Below are positions 1 to 9,124 of a DNA stretch of 64,000 bases, one piece after another. Each line of letters begins with the position of its first letter. Positions within the stretch are counted from its first letter, which is position 1. The notes under the pieces were generated by a model. That model did no database searches. It saw only the letters and a program-made list of their open reading frames with translations, and was not told the origin of the DNA. The translations under genes and the position numbers were made by a program. Location of the stretch: assembly GCF_003477885.1 (NCBI RefSeq), contig NZ_QUEE01000001.1:186001-250000 (forward strand), in the 5' to 3' direction. The DNA comes from Lachnotalea sp. AF33-28. Its GTDB lineage: Bacteria > Bacillota > Clostridia > Lachnospirales > Lachnospiraceae.

Positions 1-614
1 AAAATCCCGTAGATGTTATTTTCTGCGACATTATCATGCCGAATATGGACGGCCTGCTTTTGGCCAAGAAAATATACCAGGAGAAGATCGGCTGTAAAAT
101 CATATTTTTAAGCGCATATAAAAAATTCGATTATGCCCGTGAAGCCCTCAATTATGGAGTGCGCGACTACCTGGTAAAACCGGCAAAATACAAAGATCTG
201 ATGGAGGTTTTTCAGCGCCTCCGGATGGAGCTGGATGAAGAAAAACGTATGGCTTTTAACAGGCTTCCACCGGATATGGAAGCCATGGGACAGAGCGTCT
301 GTGATAAAACCATTCATGCAGTAAACGAATACCTTTCCAGAAATTATAAAAATGCAACCCTGGAAAACACGGCTAATTATATTAAAATGAATCCCTCCTA
401 TCTGAGTCAGTATTACTATCTGAAGACAGGCGTTCACTTTTCTGATAATCTCTTAAAAATACGTATGGAAAGAGCCGCAGTACTGTTGGATAATTACCGT
501 TACAAAATCAAAGAAGTAAGTGAAATGGTGGGGTATATGAATGCAAAAAATTTCACAAAAGCCTTTAAAAAATACTATGGAAAGCTACCGAGAGATTACC
601 GGCAGAACATTTAA
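1..614 (+). CDS. Response regulator, AraC/YesN type, 5' end outside the window
   Basis: This is the C-terminal two thirds of a two-component response regulator; the reading frame is already open at base 3, so the true start lies upstream. The visible part begins inside the receiver domain. The likely phospho-acceptor Asp sits in FCDIIMPNMDG, followed by the Ser of FLSAYKKFDYA and the Lys of YLVKPAK. A short linker leads to a C-terminal AraC-type double helix-turn-helix (about 100 residues, ending RDYRQNI). It overlaps the next gene, a LytS-type kinase, so the two form a co-translated pair. Such pairs usually control a neighbouring sugar transporter; which one is not visible here. Confidence 0.9.
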   Translation, partial: NPVDVIFCDIIMPNMDGLLLAKKIYQEKIGCKIIFLSAYKKFDYAREALNYGVRDYLVKPAKYKDLMEVFQRLRMELDEEKRMAFNRLPPDMEAMGQSVCDKTIHAVNEYLSRNYKNATLENTANYIKMNPSYLSQYYYLKTGVHFSDNLLKIRMERAAVLLDNYRYKIKEVSEMVGYMNAKNFTKAFKKYYGKLPRDYRQNI

Positions 615-2424
615 CAGAAAACAGTTCCGCAGGACTTTCATCCGTTATCTGCTGATTCCGGCTGCATCTTTGCTGATTCTTGGCATATTCACCTGCATCA
701 TCGCTTACTATTCCGTATTTAGAGTCATAAAGCAGAATAACAACGGTACTATACATAGAATCAGCGACTATATGGATCAGGTACTGTATGAATGCGAAGA
801 GTTGAATTATAGCTATAGCAATAGCATTTATTTGAACATTCTGTTAAAGCGTATCCTGCAAAGCGATGAAAAGGATTATGAGATCAGCAGTTCTATGTCC
901 ATACTCCAGTCGGTCATGTTCTCCCAATCCATACAGCCCCATATCCATTCGATCTATATATATTATAATAACCCCTACGGCCGCTTTCTCACCTCTTCTG
1001 AACAGTCCTACTCTTATCTGGATTCTTATTATGATACGGGCTGGTACACTCTCTGTCAGCAAAAGACCCTCGAGTACCGGCCCTGGAGCGCTGTACGCGA
1101 ACTGAAGCGGTATTCCTTTGAAAAGGTGCCTGTTAGAGTGCTCACCATATTTATCCCGATCAAGAGCTCCAGTTCCGCCCAGACTTCTGATTACGCGATC
1201 GTTAATTTAAATGCTTCTTATATGGAAACAATAATCGAAAATACGCTGCCTTCTGCCGATGAAGGCCAAATGTTTGCGATAATGAATGAAAACGGTGAAA
1301 TCGTTCTGCATTCTCCCGGATTAACTCTGACCGACAGGGAAATCAGCCGTCAGCTCCTCGCAGTAAACGGGCTTATAAGGCTGAAGATTGCAGGAAGACA
1401 GCATGTAGTGACCTCTGTCCGTTCAGCGCAAAATGGATGGACATACTATATCTACACTCCTCAAAATGTATTTTTTCATGTTCCTGCACTCATGCTCTCC
1501 CTGATCCTGCTCTTTGTTTTCCTGATGATTGTAATTGAAATTCCCCTGCTTGCGCGCTTATCAAAAAAATCGCAGAGCACTCTGGAAAACATTATTGATA
1601 TACTGGATGCCGCAAAACACAATCAGATTCTGTCCAAAGAAAATATGCGGAAGGATTCCTATGAATATATCATACAAAGTATCCTGAACAAGTTTATTGA
1701 AAATAATCTGTTTCAGACCCAGCTGTCCGAACGCAGATATCATATGCAGGTGCTGGAGCTTCTTGCTCTCCAGTCACAGATCAATCCTCATTTTCTCTTC
1801 AATACCCTGCACTTTATAACTTGGAATGCAATAGCCTTGACAGGCGGCCCTAATCCGGCCAGTGAGATGATTGAAAGTCTTTCCACCCTGCTAAACTATA
1901 CGCTGCGCGATCCGCTGATGGAAGTCACTCTTGCGGAAGAGATTCAATGTACTGTATGCTATATCGATATTCTGAAAGCGCGTTTTCCGGATAATTTTAA
2001 TATACGGTGGCAGTTCAATGAACCTCTGCCAGAGATTAAAGTGCCGAAACTGCTTTTTCAGCCCCTTATCGAAAACAGCATAACTCATGGGGCGGGCAGT
2101 TTCCGCAAAGCCATATCCATTGATATCCGCATTGAAGAATTTTCCGGTTATACAGGCATAACGCTGACCGATGACGGTCAGGGAATTTTGCCATCCCGTC
2201 TGGAGGAGATCCGCAGACAGATGTCACAGGCGGACTCGGCGGATACTAAGCATGTAGGTCTGTTCAATCTGTATAAACGCTTAAGGCTGTTTTACAGCGG
2301 CGGCTGTTCCCTGACTATAAACAGCAAACCTTCTGAAGGGACCACAATTCATATCAAACTTCCGGCAGTAACTTCTTTTCCGGGTTGCAAAGATCCGGAT
2401 GAAGATCAATGCCGGCTTAAGTGA
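541..2424 (+). CDS. LytS/YesM-type sensor histidine kinase
   Basis: Membrane sensor kinase of about 615-627 residues that would phosphorylate the regulator encoded just upstream. There is a transmembrane segment near residues 35-58, an extracellular sensing region of about 250 residues, and a second membrane segment near residue 315. A His_kinase dimerisation segment follows with the motif QSQINPHFLFNTL, whose His is the phospho-site, and then a GHKL ATPase domain (LIENSITHG N box, DDGQGI G box). The ATG at 541 follows a weak GGTGGGG ribosome site and lies inside the preceding gene, an overlap of 74 bases; the in-frame ATG at 577 has no clear site. The start is therefore uncertain, the identity is not. 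Confidence 0.9.
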   Translation: MQKISQKPLKNTMESYREITGRTFNRKQFRRTFIRYLLIPAASLLILGIFTCIIAYYSVFRVIKQNNNGTIHRISDYMDQVLYECEELNYSYSNSIYLNILLKRILQSDEKDYEISSSMSILQSVMFSQSIQPHIHSIYIYYNNPYGRFLTSSEQSYSYLDSYYDTGWYTLCQQKTLEYRPWSAVRELKRYSFEKVPVRVLTIFIPIKSSSSAQTSDYAIVNLNASYMETIIENTLPSADEGQMFAIMNENGEIVLHSPGLTLTDREISRQLLAVNGLIRLKIAGRQHVVTSVRSAQNGWTYYIYTPQNVFFHVPALMLSLILLFVFLMIVIEIPLLARLSKKSQSTLENIIDILDAAKHNQILSKENMRKDSYEYIIQSILNKFIENNLFQTQLSERRYHMQVLELLALQSQINPHFLFNTLHFITWNAIALTGGPNPASEMIESLSTLLNYTLRDPLMEVTLAEEIQCTVCYIDILKARFPDNFNIRWQFNEPLPEIKVPKLLFQPLIENSITHGAGSFRKAISIDIRIEEFSGYTGITLTDDGQGILPSRLEEIRRQMSQADSADTKHVGLFNLYKRLRLFYSGGCSLTINSKPSEGTTIHIKLPAVTSFPGCKDPDEDQCRLK

Positions 2425-2460
2425 CCTTCCTGTGAAAAAGGCTTCCAACCCTATTGAATG

Positions 2461-2489
2461 AAAAACAGCCGGGAGATCACTCTTCCGGC
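2461..2489 (-). terminator. Rho-independent terminator of the sugar ABC operon
   Basis: An 8-bp stem (2468-2475 with 2482-2489, one G-U pair) is followed on the minus strand by five T residues. It lies 27 bases beyond the binding-protein stop codon at 2516 and also separates that operon from the convergent kinase gene. Confidence 0.65.
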
Positions 2490-2515
2490 CGCTTCTCATC
2501 ATTCTTTTATTCGCA

Positions 2516-3610
2516 TTATTCGTACAGACAGGCTGCGATATCAGGTTCTTCAATATTTTCTGCATTATACCACTGGCATCCGGTATCCACATCGCTCACC
2601 GCGTTGCCTTTAGCCGCTTCCACAGCCAGCTTCACAGCGTTGTATCCGATGGATACAGGGTCCTGGGTAACGGAGCCGTAGAATGCGCCGGTCTTGATCG
2701 CATCGATCTGAAGAGCTCCGGAGTCAAATCCAACGGCGATGACTTTGCCTTCGCCCAGTTTGTTCATGCCTTCGTTGGCATTGATGATACATTTGGCTGC
2801 GAATTCATTGGAACCGTAGATTGCAATCAGATCATCCTTATTCAGCAGAGCCAGCGCTTCCGTCTTTCCGGCATTGTCGGTAACTTCCGCAGGAACTCTC
2901 ACTTCCATAACAATGTTCACGCCGTCAACCTTGCGGGCAAATTTGTCATGACCTTCCACGGAGCACTTATCCTCACCGATCAGTTCGGACATCTTCTCCA
3001 CGAAACCGGCCGTACGCTGTACGATGGAGTCAGAGTTCGCCTCCTGGGAAACAACGCCGATTCTTACCGGACCGGCCGGATTAGCCAGCTGATCTTTGAT
3101 CTTGTCATACATCTTCTCTGCTGCCAGAGCGCCTGCCGCATAGTTATCGGTCGCCGCATTGGCTAAAACTGCGCCTTCAGGAGCCCCGGGCACGCCGGAG
3201 TCAAAGCCGATGATCGGAATGCCTTTGCTCTGCGCCATGGTGATTGCATCCAGCGCCGCGCTGGTATCCAGAGCTGCGAAGCAGATCGCGTTGGGATTCT
3301 TGTTGATGGCGTTGTTTAACTGCTCAACCTGGGCTGCGATTGCGCCTTCACCTTCAGGTCCCACGAAGTTTGTCTTAACGCCGAATTCTGCTTCCGCTTT
3401 CTTGCTGCCGGCCAGAACCGCCTGCCAGAAATCATGCTGGAAGCCCTTGGCAACGATCTCAATCGTAATATCGCTCGCAGGAGCACCTGTCTCCCCGCCT
3501 TCGGGGGCCTTGGTGGTCTCCCCTCCCGCCTTGTTGCTGCAGCCTGCCAGCATTGTTAACACCATCGCTCCTGCCAGAAGTAAAGCTGCCCGTTTTTTCC
3601 ATTTGCTCAT
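2516..3610 (-). CDS. Sugar ABC transporter substrate-binding lipoprotein (ribose/allose type)
   Basis: Extracellular sugar-binding protein of 364 residues, Peripla_BP_4 family (RbsB-like). A basic N-terminus and hydrophobic stretch lead to a lipobox LAGC with Cys24 as lipid anchor, then a Gly/Thr/Glu-rich linker. The binding domain shows family features such as IEIVAKGFQHDFWQAV near its start, IPIIGFDSGVPG in the hinge region and VIAVGFDSG near the C-terminus. It is the last gene of an ATPase-permease-binding protein operon, 89 bases after the permease. The ligand is likely a pentose or hexose monosaccharide; it cannot be told from sequence alone. Confidence 0.92.
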   Translation of the reverse strand: MSKWKKRAALLLAGAMVLTMLAGCSNKAGGETTKAPEGGETGAPASDITIEIVAKGFQHDFWQAVLAGSKKAEAEFGVKTNFVGPEGEGAIAAQVEQLNNAINKNPNAICFAALDTSAALDAITMAQSKGIPIIGFDSGVPGAPEGAVLANAATDNYAAGALAAEKMYDKIKDQLANPAGPVRIGVVSQEANSDSIVQRTAGFVEKMSELIGEDKCSVEGHDKFARKVDGVNIVMEVRVPAEVTDNAGKTEALALLNKDDLIAIYGSNEFAAKCIINANEGMNKLGEGKVIAVGFDSGALQIDAIKTGAFYGSVTQDPVSIGYNAVKLAVEAAKGNAVSDVDTGCQWYNAENIEEPDIAACLYE

Positions 3611-3699
3611 AATAAATCCTCCTTGATTACATTATATTGTTTTCCGCCGGTAATTGTATTCCGTGCGGGAGTACATCCAAAGTATATCCCTGGCAGAGC

Positions 3700-4674
3700 T
3701 TATGCCCTCCTGCGGTTGCGGTTTCTCACATCGATGTATACAGCTACAATCAGAACGATACCGGTGATGAACATCTGATAATGGGGCTGCAGATCGATGA
3801 AGGGAAGCCCTGTTTTCAGCACGCTCATGATGAATACGCCGACGATGGTGCCGGTTACGGAGCCCATGCCGCCTGCCAGAGAGGTGCCGCCGATCACTAC
3901 GCCCGCGATGGCCTCCAGCTCAAAGCCGTTGCCGGTGCCTGGCATGATGGTGGAGAGGTTTGCCGCGTAAGCCACGCCCGCGATGCCCGCAAAGGTACCG
4001 CTGATCACGTAGGCCAGCATCTCCCATTTTACCACATTTACGCCGGAAAGTCTGGTCGCTTCTTTATTGCTGCCTAAGGCCAGGATATAGCGGCCGGGAC
4101 GGGTTTTCGTAAGCACGATGGACATCAGGATCACCGCCACAATAAGGAGTATAATGCCGGTGGGAAAACCGGATTCCAGGCCCGGGAAACCCTGGGTGCG
4201 GAATATGTTCTTATACCATCCGTCCGGGCTGGTGCGAAGCGGGAACGTAACGCTCTGGGTCTTGGTGATGATGGAACCTAATCCTCTTGTCACCATCATG
4301 GTGCCCAGAGTTGCGATAAAAGCCGGCAGCTTCATGACCGCTACCATGAATCCATTGGCCAGGCCGAACAGCGCGCCGCAGGCGACGATGGCGATCAGGC
4401 AGAGCCACAGCGGGAGTCCCTTATCGTACAGCGTGCCGCCGATCAAAGCCGTGCAGATCAGCACGGTGCCGATGGAAAGATCGATGCCTCCGGTGATGAT
4501 AACAAAGGTGACGCCTATGGCCATGAATCCGATATAATAGGAAGCATCAAATATGCTGACCAGCGTGTTGCCGGAACGAAACGCCGGGCTCATTGCAAAG
4601 AAGAACAGATAGATCACCACCAGAGCGGCAATCGCTACCAGCTTCTGCAGACTTAACGGATTTACTTTCTTCAT
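3700..4674 (-). CDS. Sugar ABC transporter permease, RbsC type
   Basis: Integral membrane permease of 324 residues from the branched-chain/ribose permease family (BPD_transp_2). It is nearly all hydrophobic, with 8-10 predicted membrane segments, and carries the family signatures GGIDLSIGT and GSNKEATRLSGVNV. It sits between the double-ATPase gene (16 bases upstream) and the binding protein, so it should form the membrane channel of the same importer. Length is normal for the family. Confidence 0.93.
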   Translation of the reverse strand: MKKVNPLSLQKLVAIAALVVIYLFFFAMSPAFRSGNTLVSIFDASYYIGFMAIGVTFVIITGGIDLSIGTVLICTALIGGTLYDKGLPLWLCLIAIVACGALFGLANGFMVAVMKLPAFIATLGTMMVTRGLGSIITKTQSVTFPLRTSPDGWYKNIFRTQGFPGLESGFPTGIILLIVAVILMSIVLTKTRPGRYILALGSNKEATRLSGVNVVKWEMLAYVISGTFAGIAGVAYAANLSTIMPGTGNGFELEAIAGVVIGGTSLAGGMGSVTGTIVGVFIMSVLKTGLPFIDLQPHYQMFITGIVLIVAVYIDVRNRNRRRA

Positions 4675-4690
4675 TTCACTTCTCCTCCTG

Positions 4691-6184
4691 CTACTCTCTT
4701 AATGTGGCCAGATGCATGATCTTCTCCTGGCTCGCTTCTTCTATCGACAGCTCTCCGGTTTTCCTGCCCTCACACATAACCACAATGCGGTCGCTCATGC
4801 GGAGCACTTCCTGCAGCTCCGAAGAGATCATGATGATGGATTTGCCCTGCTTTACCAGTTCATTCATCAGGGTATAGATCTCACTTTTCGCCCCGACGTC
4901 GATGCCTCTGGTCGGTTCGTCAAAGATCAGGATCTCACTGTTGCAGAGCAGCCATTTGGCGATAACCACCTTTTGCTGGTTTCCGCCGGAGAGATTCATC
5001 ACGAACTGTTCTACGGAAGGAGTTTTTGTTTTCAGCTTTTCCACAAATTCCTCTGCGTCTTTATGCACGCTTTTGTCATTGATCAGCCCTTTTTTCGTAT
5101 ACCGTTCCAGACAGGCCATGACCGAATTGTCCGCTACGGATTTCTCTACGATGATACCGTACCTCTTTCTGTCCTCCGAGAGATAGCCGATACCGTGTTT
5201 AACCGCATCCATCGGGCTGTTGACCGTCACTTCTTTCCCATTTATGAAGATCTGTCCGCTGTCCTTTTTATCAGCTCCGAATATGGCTCTGGCGGTCTCG
5301 GTGCGCCCCGCGCCCATGAGTCCTGCAAACCCCAGGATCTCACCCTTTTTCAGGTCAAAGCTCACATTCTGCACCATCCTGCCGGCATTGAGGTTCCTGA
5401 CGCTTAAGACCACCGGCGCGTCCTCCGGCACATTGGAGAACTGTTTGGGTTCCTCATATATGACACGGCCCACCATCATGTTGATGATGTCGCTCTTTGT
5501 GCATTCCTCCGTGATCAGGGTCCCCACATATTCGCCGTCCCTCATGACGGTGACGCGGTCTGTGATCTGTTTGATCTCATCCATGCGGTGGGATATATAG
5601 ATGATGCCGATCCCCTGATCCCGCAGATCCCTGATGATCTTAAACAGCTCATTGATCTCCGTCTCTGTCAGCGCCGCGGTGGGCTCGTCAAAGACGATGA
5701 CCTTGGCTTTAGAGGAGATCGCCTTTGCGATTTCCACCATCTGCTGCCTGCCCACGGTCAGTGTTCCGATCACTGCTGCGGGATCGATATCGATATTCAG
5801 CCTTTTAAATATCTCCGCCGCATCTTTATTCATCTTCCTGTCATTGATCAGCTTGCCGTTCATGCTTTCCCTGCCGATAAACAGGTTCTGCGCAACGGTC
5901 AGATGCGTCATCATATTCAGCTCCTGATGTACGATGATGATGCCGGCTTCCTGTGCTTCTCTCGGATTCTTGTATTCCACCTCTTTGCCTTCGTAGAAAA
6001 TCTGTCCCGCATCTTTACTGTAGATGCCTGTCAGGATCTTCATCAGAGTGGATTTTCCGGCTCCGTTTTCCCCCATCAGGGCGTGAACTTCTCCGGTCTT
6101 TAATTCCAGCTTTGCTTTCTTAAGCGCTGGAACTCCGGCAAAGGCCTTGTCAATGCCCTCCATCCGAATAATTACTTCGCCCAT
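4691..6184 (-). CDS. Sugar ABC transporter ATP-binding protein, RbsA/MglA type
   Basis: Cytoplasmic double ATPase of 497 residues that powers a CUT2-class monosaccharide importer. The first ABC domain has Walker A GENGAGKST and Walker B VIVFDEPTAAL. The second has the degenerate Walker A GLMGAGRTETA and signature LSGGNQQKVVIAKWL typical of RbsA/MglA/XylG. It is first in the operon with the permease and lipoprotein. The ATG follows GGGAGGTAAAC. The sensor cassette just upstream (6331-10740) is a probable regulator. Confidence 0.94.
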   Translation of the reverse strand: MGEVIIRMEGIDKAFAGVPALKKAKLELKTGEVHALMGENGAGKSTLMKILTGIYSKDAGQIFYEGKEVEYKNPREAQEAGIIIVHQELNMMTHLTVAQNLFIGRESMNGKLINDRKMNKDAAEIFKRLNIDIDPAAVIGTLTVGRQQMVEIAKAISSKAKVIVFDEPTAALTETEINELFKIIRDLRDQGIGIIYISHRMDEIKQITDRVTVMRDGEYVGTLITEECTKSDIINMMVGRVIYEEPKQFSNVPEDAPVVLSVRNLNAGRMVQNVSFDLKKGEILGFAGLMGAGRTETARAIFGADKKDSGQIFINGKEVTVNSPMDAVKHGIGYLSEDRKRYGIIVEKSVADNSVMACLERYTKKGLINDKSVHKDAEEFVEKLKTKTPSVEQFVMNLSGGNQQKVVIAKWLLCNSEILIFDEPTRGIDVGAKSEIYTLMNELVKQGKSIIMISSELQEVLRMSDRIVVMCEGRKTGELSIEEASQEKIMHLATLRE

Positions 6185-6225
6185 GTTTACCTCCCTGTCC
6201 GTTCATATCAACTGGCTATGAAATG

Positions 6226-6254
6226 ATTATATTGAATTAGATGAGTATTTTTAA
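6226..6254 (-). promoter_or_regulatory. Probable promoter of the sugar ABC operon
   Basis: On the minus strand a TATAAT -10 box (6226-6231) lies 17 bases downstream of a poor -35 (TTAAAA, 6249-6254). A good -10 with a weak -35 fits a promoter that needs an activator, for which the YesN-type regulator at 9121-10740 is the obvious candidate (inference). Confidence 0.4.
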
Positions 6255-6266
6255 TGGAAATTCTCA

Positions 6267-6315
6267 CGAAAAAAGGTGAAAATCTTACGGTTTGTAAGAT
6301 TTTCACCTTTTTTCG
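6267..6315 (-). terminator. Long perfect inverted repeat, terminator of the sensor cassette
   Basis: Two 22-base arms (6267-6288 and 6294-6315) pair perfectly around a 5-base loop, with six A/T pairs near the base of the stem giving a T run on either strand. It lies 15 bases beyond the stop of the binding-protein gene at 6331 and upstream of the ABC operon, so it should isolate the two transcription units. Confidence 0.85.
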
Positions 6316-6330
6316 TAATATAATGACCAT

Positions 6331-7311
6331 TTACTCTTCCTGGAACGGAAACAGCAGCTTCTGATAGATGCCGATATACATATTGTCTTTCGTCACCAGC
6401 ACCGATCCGGAATCCCTGTTCATGGGCACATGTCCGCCCTGCGCCAGTTCCACCGCCGCCTCTATGCCCAGGTACCCCATGTTAAAGGCTTTTTGAATCA
6501 CCAGCCCCTCATAGATTCCCTCCTCCAGATATTTGATCTGTTCTTTGGAGTTATCAAATCCCACCACCTTCACCCTGCCGGACAGGCCCAGCTGCGCCAC
6601 AGCTCTGGCGGCGCCCGCCGAGGAATACTGATCCAGGCCGGCAAGCACTGTGATATCCGGATGTTCATTCAGCAGCTGCGTCGTGAGCTCAAATGCTCTC
6701 TGCTCATCTGAATCGCAGTAAACGGTATCATAAACATTGCTGTTATCCTCACCCACTGCGCTTTTTAACCCCTCTTCCCGGTCGATAGCAGTCAGAGAAT
6801 TTCTCACAAAGCTTATAATTCCCAGCTTTCCGTCCTTTCCCATCAGTCTCTGGATCAGGGCTCCCGCCCGGACACCGGCGCGGTTGTTATCCGTCCCTAC
6901 CATGGCATCCTCTATGTGATCCTTAAGCCCGGAGTCAATCAGCACCAGCTTGATCCCCGCCTGCTTCACCTCCAGCGCGGCCGGCATCGTCAGATTGGAG
7001 TCTATGGCGGCCAGCACGATCACATCCGGCTTTTCCGCCACCGCATCGCGTATGATTTTATTTTGCTGTTCCACATCGGACTCCTCATCAGGTCCGGTGA
7101 TTCTGACATCCGCATCATATTCTTCCATGGCGGCTTCAATCCCTTCCGTGAGGGAATTCCAGAAGCCGTTTCTCTCGGTTGTCTTCAAAATACATATGAT
7201 CCGCATTTTAGGATCCGGCTCCGCCTGCAGCGTGGAAAACAGGTACGCGCCGGTCACTGACAGGACCAGCAGGACGATCAGCCATATGCGGTATCTCATT
7301 AATCTTTTCAT
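6331..7311 (-). CDS. Membrane-anchored sugar-binding protein, putative sensor subunit
   Basis: Periplasmic-binding-protein-fold protein of 326 residues (Peripla_BP_4, ribose/xylose type). The N-terminus has a single hydrophobic segment (about residues 8-27) without a lipobox Cys, so it is probably held by an uncleaved helix. The sugar-binding fold follows (IICILKTTERNGFWNS, PDVIVLAAIDSN, VKVVGFDNSKEQ). It is the last gene of a regulator-kinase-binding protein operon, 31 bases after the kinase. In Clostridium beijerinckii a protein of this kind (XylFII) works with LytS and YesN as a three-component xylose sensor; the same layout here suggests a sensing role, distinct from the transport lipoprotein at 2516-3610. 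Confidence 0.85.
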   Translation of the reverse strand: MKRLMRYRIWLIVLLVLSVTGAYLFSTLQAEPDPKMRIICILKTTERNGFWNSLTEGIEAAMEEYDADVRITGPDEESDVEQQNKIIRDAVAEKPDVIVLAAIDSNLTMPAALEVKQAGIKLVLIDSGLKDHIEDAMVGTDNNRAGVRAGALIQRLMGKDGKLGIISFVRNSLTAIDREEGLKSAVGEDNSNVYDTVYCDSDEQRAFELTTQLLNEHPDITVLAGLDQYSSAGAARAVAQLGLSGRVKVVGFDNSKEQIKYLEEGIYEGLVIQKAFNMGYLGIEAAVELAQGGHVPMNRDSGSVLVTKDNMYIGIYQKLLFPFQEE

Positions 7312-7342
7312 GACATTTCCAATCCGCGCCCATGCGCCTTTC

Positions 7343-9124
7343 TCACTGCAGTTTTAGGCCCGCACCTTCACAGTCTGCGGGGAGGTTCACCCTCACAGTA
7401 GTCCCCCTGCCCTTCTCACTGGCATAGGTCAGGCCATATTCCTTTCCATAATAGAGCTGGATCCGTTCCTGGACATTGCGCACCCCCACACCGTTGGAGC
7501 GTTCATCCGGCTCCTTCCGGTCAAAGATATGGGCCAGCTGTTCTTCATCCATCCCGATGCCGTCATCCTCCACCTCCAGAATCATGCGGTCTCCCTGCAT
7601 AAATCCTCTGACGCGGATTGTGCCCGGTTCCTCTTTATATTTGATGCCGTGATAAAGGGCGTTCTCCACCAGCGGCTGCAGTATCATCTTAATCATCTTT
7701 TTGCTCCGTATGGAAGGGTCCACCTCTATTTCATAGCTTAGCTGATCCCGGTAACGCATCTTCTGTATGGTCAGGTAGCTGCTGACATACTGCGCCTCCT
7801 GTTCCACCGTCACGAATTCAGCTTCATTGCTGATGCTCTGGCGCAGCAGCCTGGCCAGAGAGGAGGTCATGATCACCACCTCCTCATCCCTGCCGCTCTC
7901 CGCCATCCACACGATGGAATCCAGCGTATTGTACAGGAAATGCGGGTTGATCTGCGACTGCAGCGCCTTAAGCTCGCTCCTGCGTTTAAGCTTCTGTTCC
8001 TTTATCTGTTCCTCCATGAGTATCTGGATCTTATCCACCATCATGGAAAAACTCCTGCCCAGCTTTCCAATCTCACTGTCATCCTTTAAGATCGGCCCGG
8101 TCACCCTGAAATTCCCTTGTTCCACTTCGCGCATGGAATTTTTCAGCGCGCGGATCGGGCGTGTCATATAGCCGGAAAGGATCAGCGAGACCACTACTGC
8201 CGCGATGGAAAGCAGGATAGCGGTCAGCAGATACATGCGCTTGGCATTCTCTTCATTTTTAAACAGTTCCGTGGCGTCCACCACCCCCACCACGGTCCAT
8301 CCGGTGCTCTCCGATCTGGAGCAGGTATAGAGCTTCGCCTTTTTCACATCCGGATCCGTCAGGAAATGACCGGATCCCATCTCCATCACATCGCTGATCC
8401 GCTCGTCCTTCAGCCCGCTGTGCAGAAGCTGCTGCTGGGGATGATAGACGATCTGCCCATCCTGGTCCAGCACGAAGATATATCCCCTGCTGCCCAGATC
8501 AATGCTCCTGCACAGATCGCTGATGGCATTGTAATTCAAATCGATCCACAGCACACCCACCGGTTTCTCCCCGCCCGGCACGCGCACCGCCCTGGACACG
8601 CTGACCACCCACGGATACCTGTCATAGATCACATTCTGCACATGGGAGGAGGTGATGACCGTCTCTCCGTTGGCCTCCAGCGCGCTCTTGTACCAGCTTC
8701 TTTCACTGATGTTGGTGTTCCGATTGATGACCTCATCCCCGCCGTTTACCACCAGCCGGCCGTTCTGCCCATAGGCGGCGATGCAGTATATATCGCTCCT
8801 TGTGCTCAAAATATTGGAAAACTGATCCGCTATCCCGGCTGCCATTTCCTTCTTCTGCGTATCATCCGTGAATTCCCGGCTTAAATAGTCCCCCACATCT
8901 GAATGAAAGAGCAGCATCCAGGAGGTGTTGTCCATATAGTCCAGATAAAAATCCACCTTATCGTTCACCTGCTCCACAAGCTGTGACACGTATTTCTGGG
9001 AGTTTTCCAAAATGGATTCTTCGGTGAAGCGAAAGGATATCCAGACAAATACCGCGGTCACCGGCACAATGATCACGGTAAAGGCGGCCAGAAACGCGGA
9101 ATGGATATTTTTAAACACCCTCAT
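7343..9124 (-). CDS. LytS/YesM-type sensor histidine kinase with Cache and HAMP domains
   Basis: Sensor kinase of 593 residues. A membrane segment at about 12-31 is followed by an extracellular region of about 250 residues resembling a double Cache domain (WYKSALEANGE, GVLWIDLNYNAI, GYIFVLDQDGQIVYHP). A second membrane segment at about 298-320, HAMP, the His_kinase segment (QSQINPHFLYNTLDSI) and a GHKL ATPase domain (LVENALYHG, DDGIGM) follow. Its ATG overlaps the stop of the regulator gene by four bases (ATGA). It should phosphorylate that regulator in response to a ligand bound by its own sensor domain and/or by the downstream binding protein. Confidence 0.93.
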   Translation of the reverse strand: MRVFKNIHSAFLAAFTVIIVPVTAVFVWISFRFTEESILENSQKYVSQLVEQVNDKVDFYLDYMDNTSWMLLFHSDVGDYLSREFTDDTQKKEMAAGIADQFSNILSTRSDIYCIAAYGQNGRLVVNGGDEVINRNTNISERSWYKSALEANGETVITSSHVQNVIYDRYPWVVSVSRAVRVPGGEKPVGVLWIDLNYNAISDLCRSIDLGSRGYIFVLDQDGQIVYHPQQQLLHSGLKDERISDVMEMGSGHFLTDPDVKKAKLYTCSRSESTGWTVVGVVDATELFKNEENAKRMYLLTAILLSIAAVVVSLILSGYMTRPIRALKNSMREVEQGNFRVTGPILKDDSEIGKLGRSFSMMVDKIQILMEEQIKEQKLKRRSELKALQSQINPHFLYNTLDSIVWMAESGRDEEVVIMTSSLARLLRQSISNEAEFVTVEQEAQYVSSYLTIQKMRYRDQLSYEIEVDPSIRSKKMIKMILQPLVENALYHGIKYKEEPGTIRVRGFMQGDRMILEVEDDGIGMDEEQLAHIFDRKEPDERSNGVGVRNVQERIQLYYGKEYGLTYASEKGRGTTVRVNLPADCEGAGLKLQ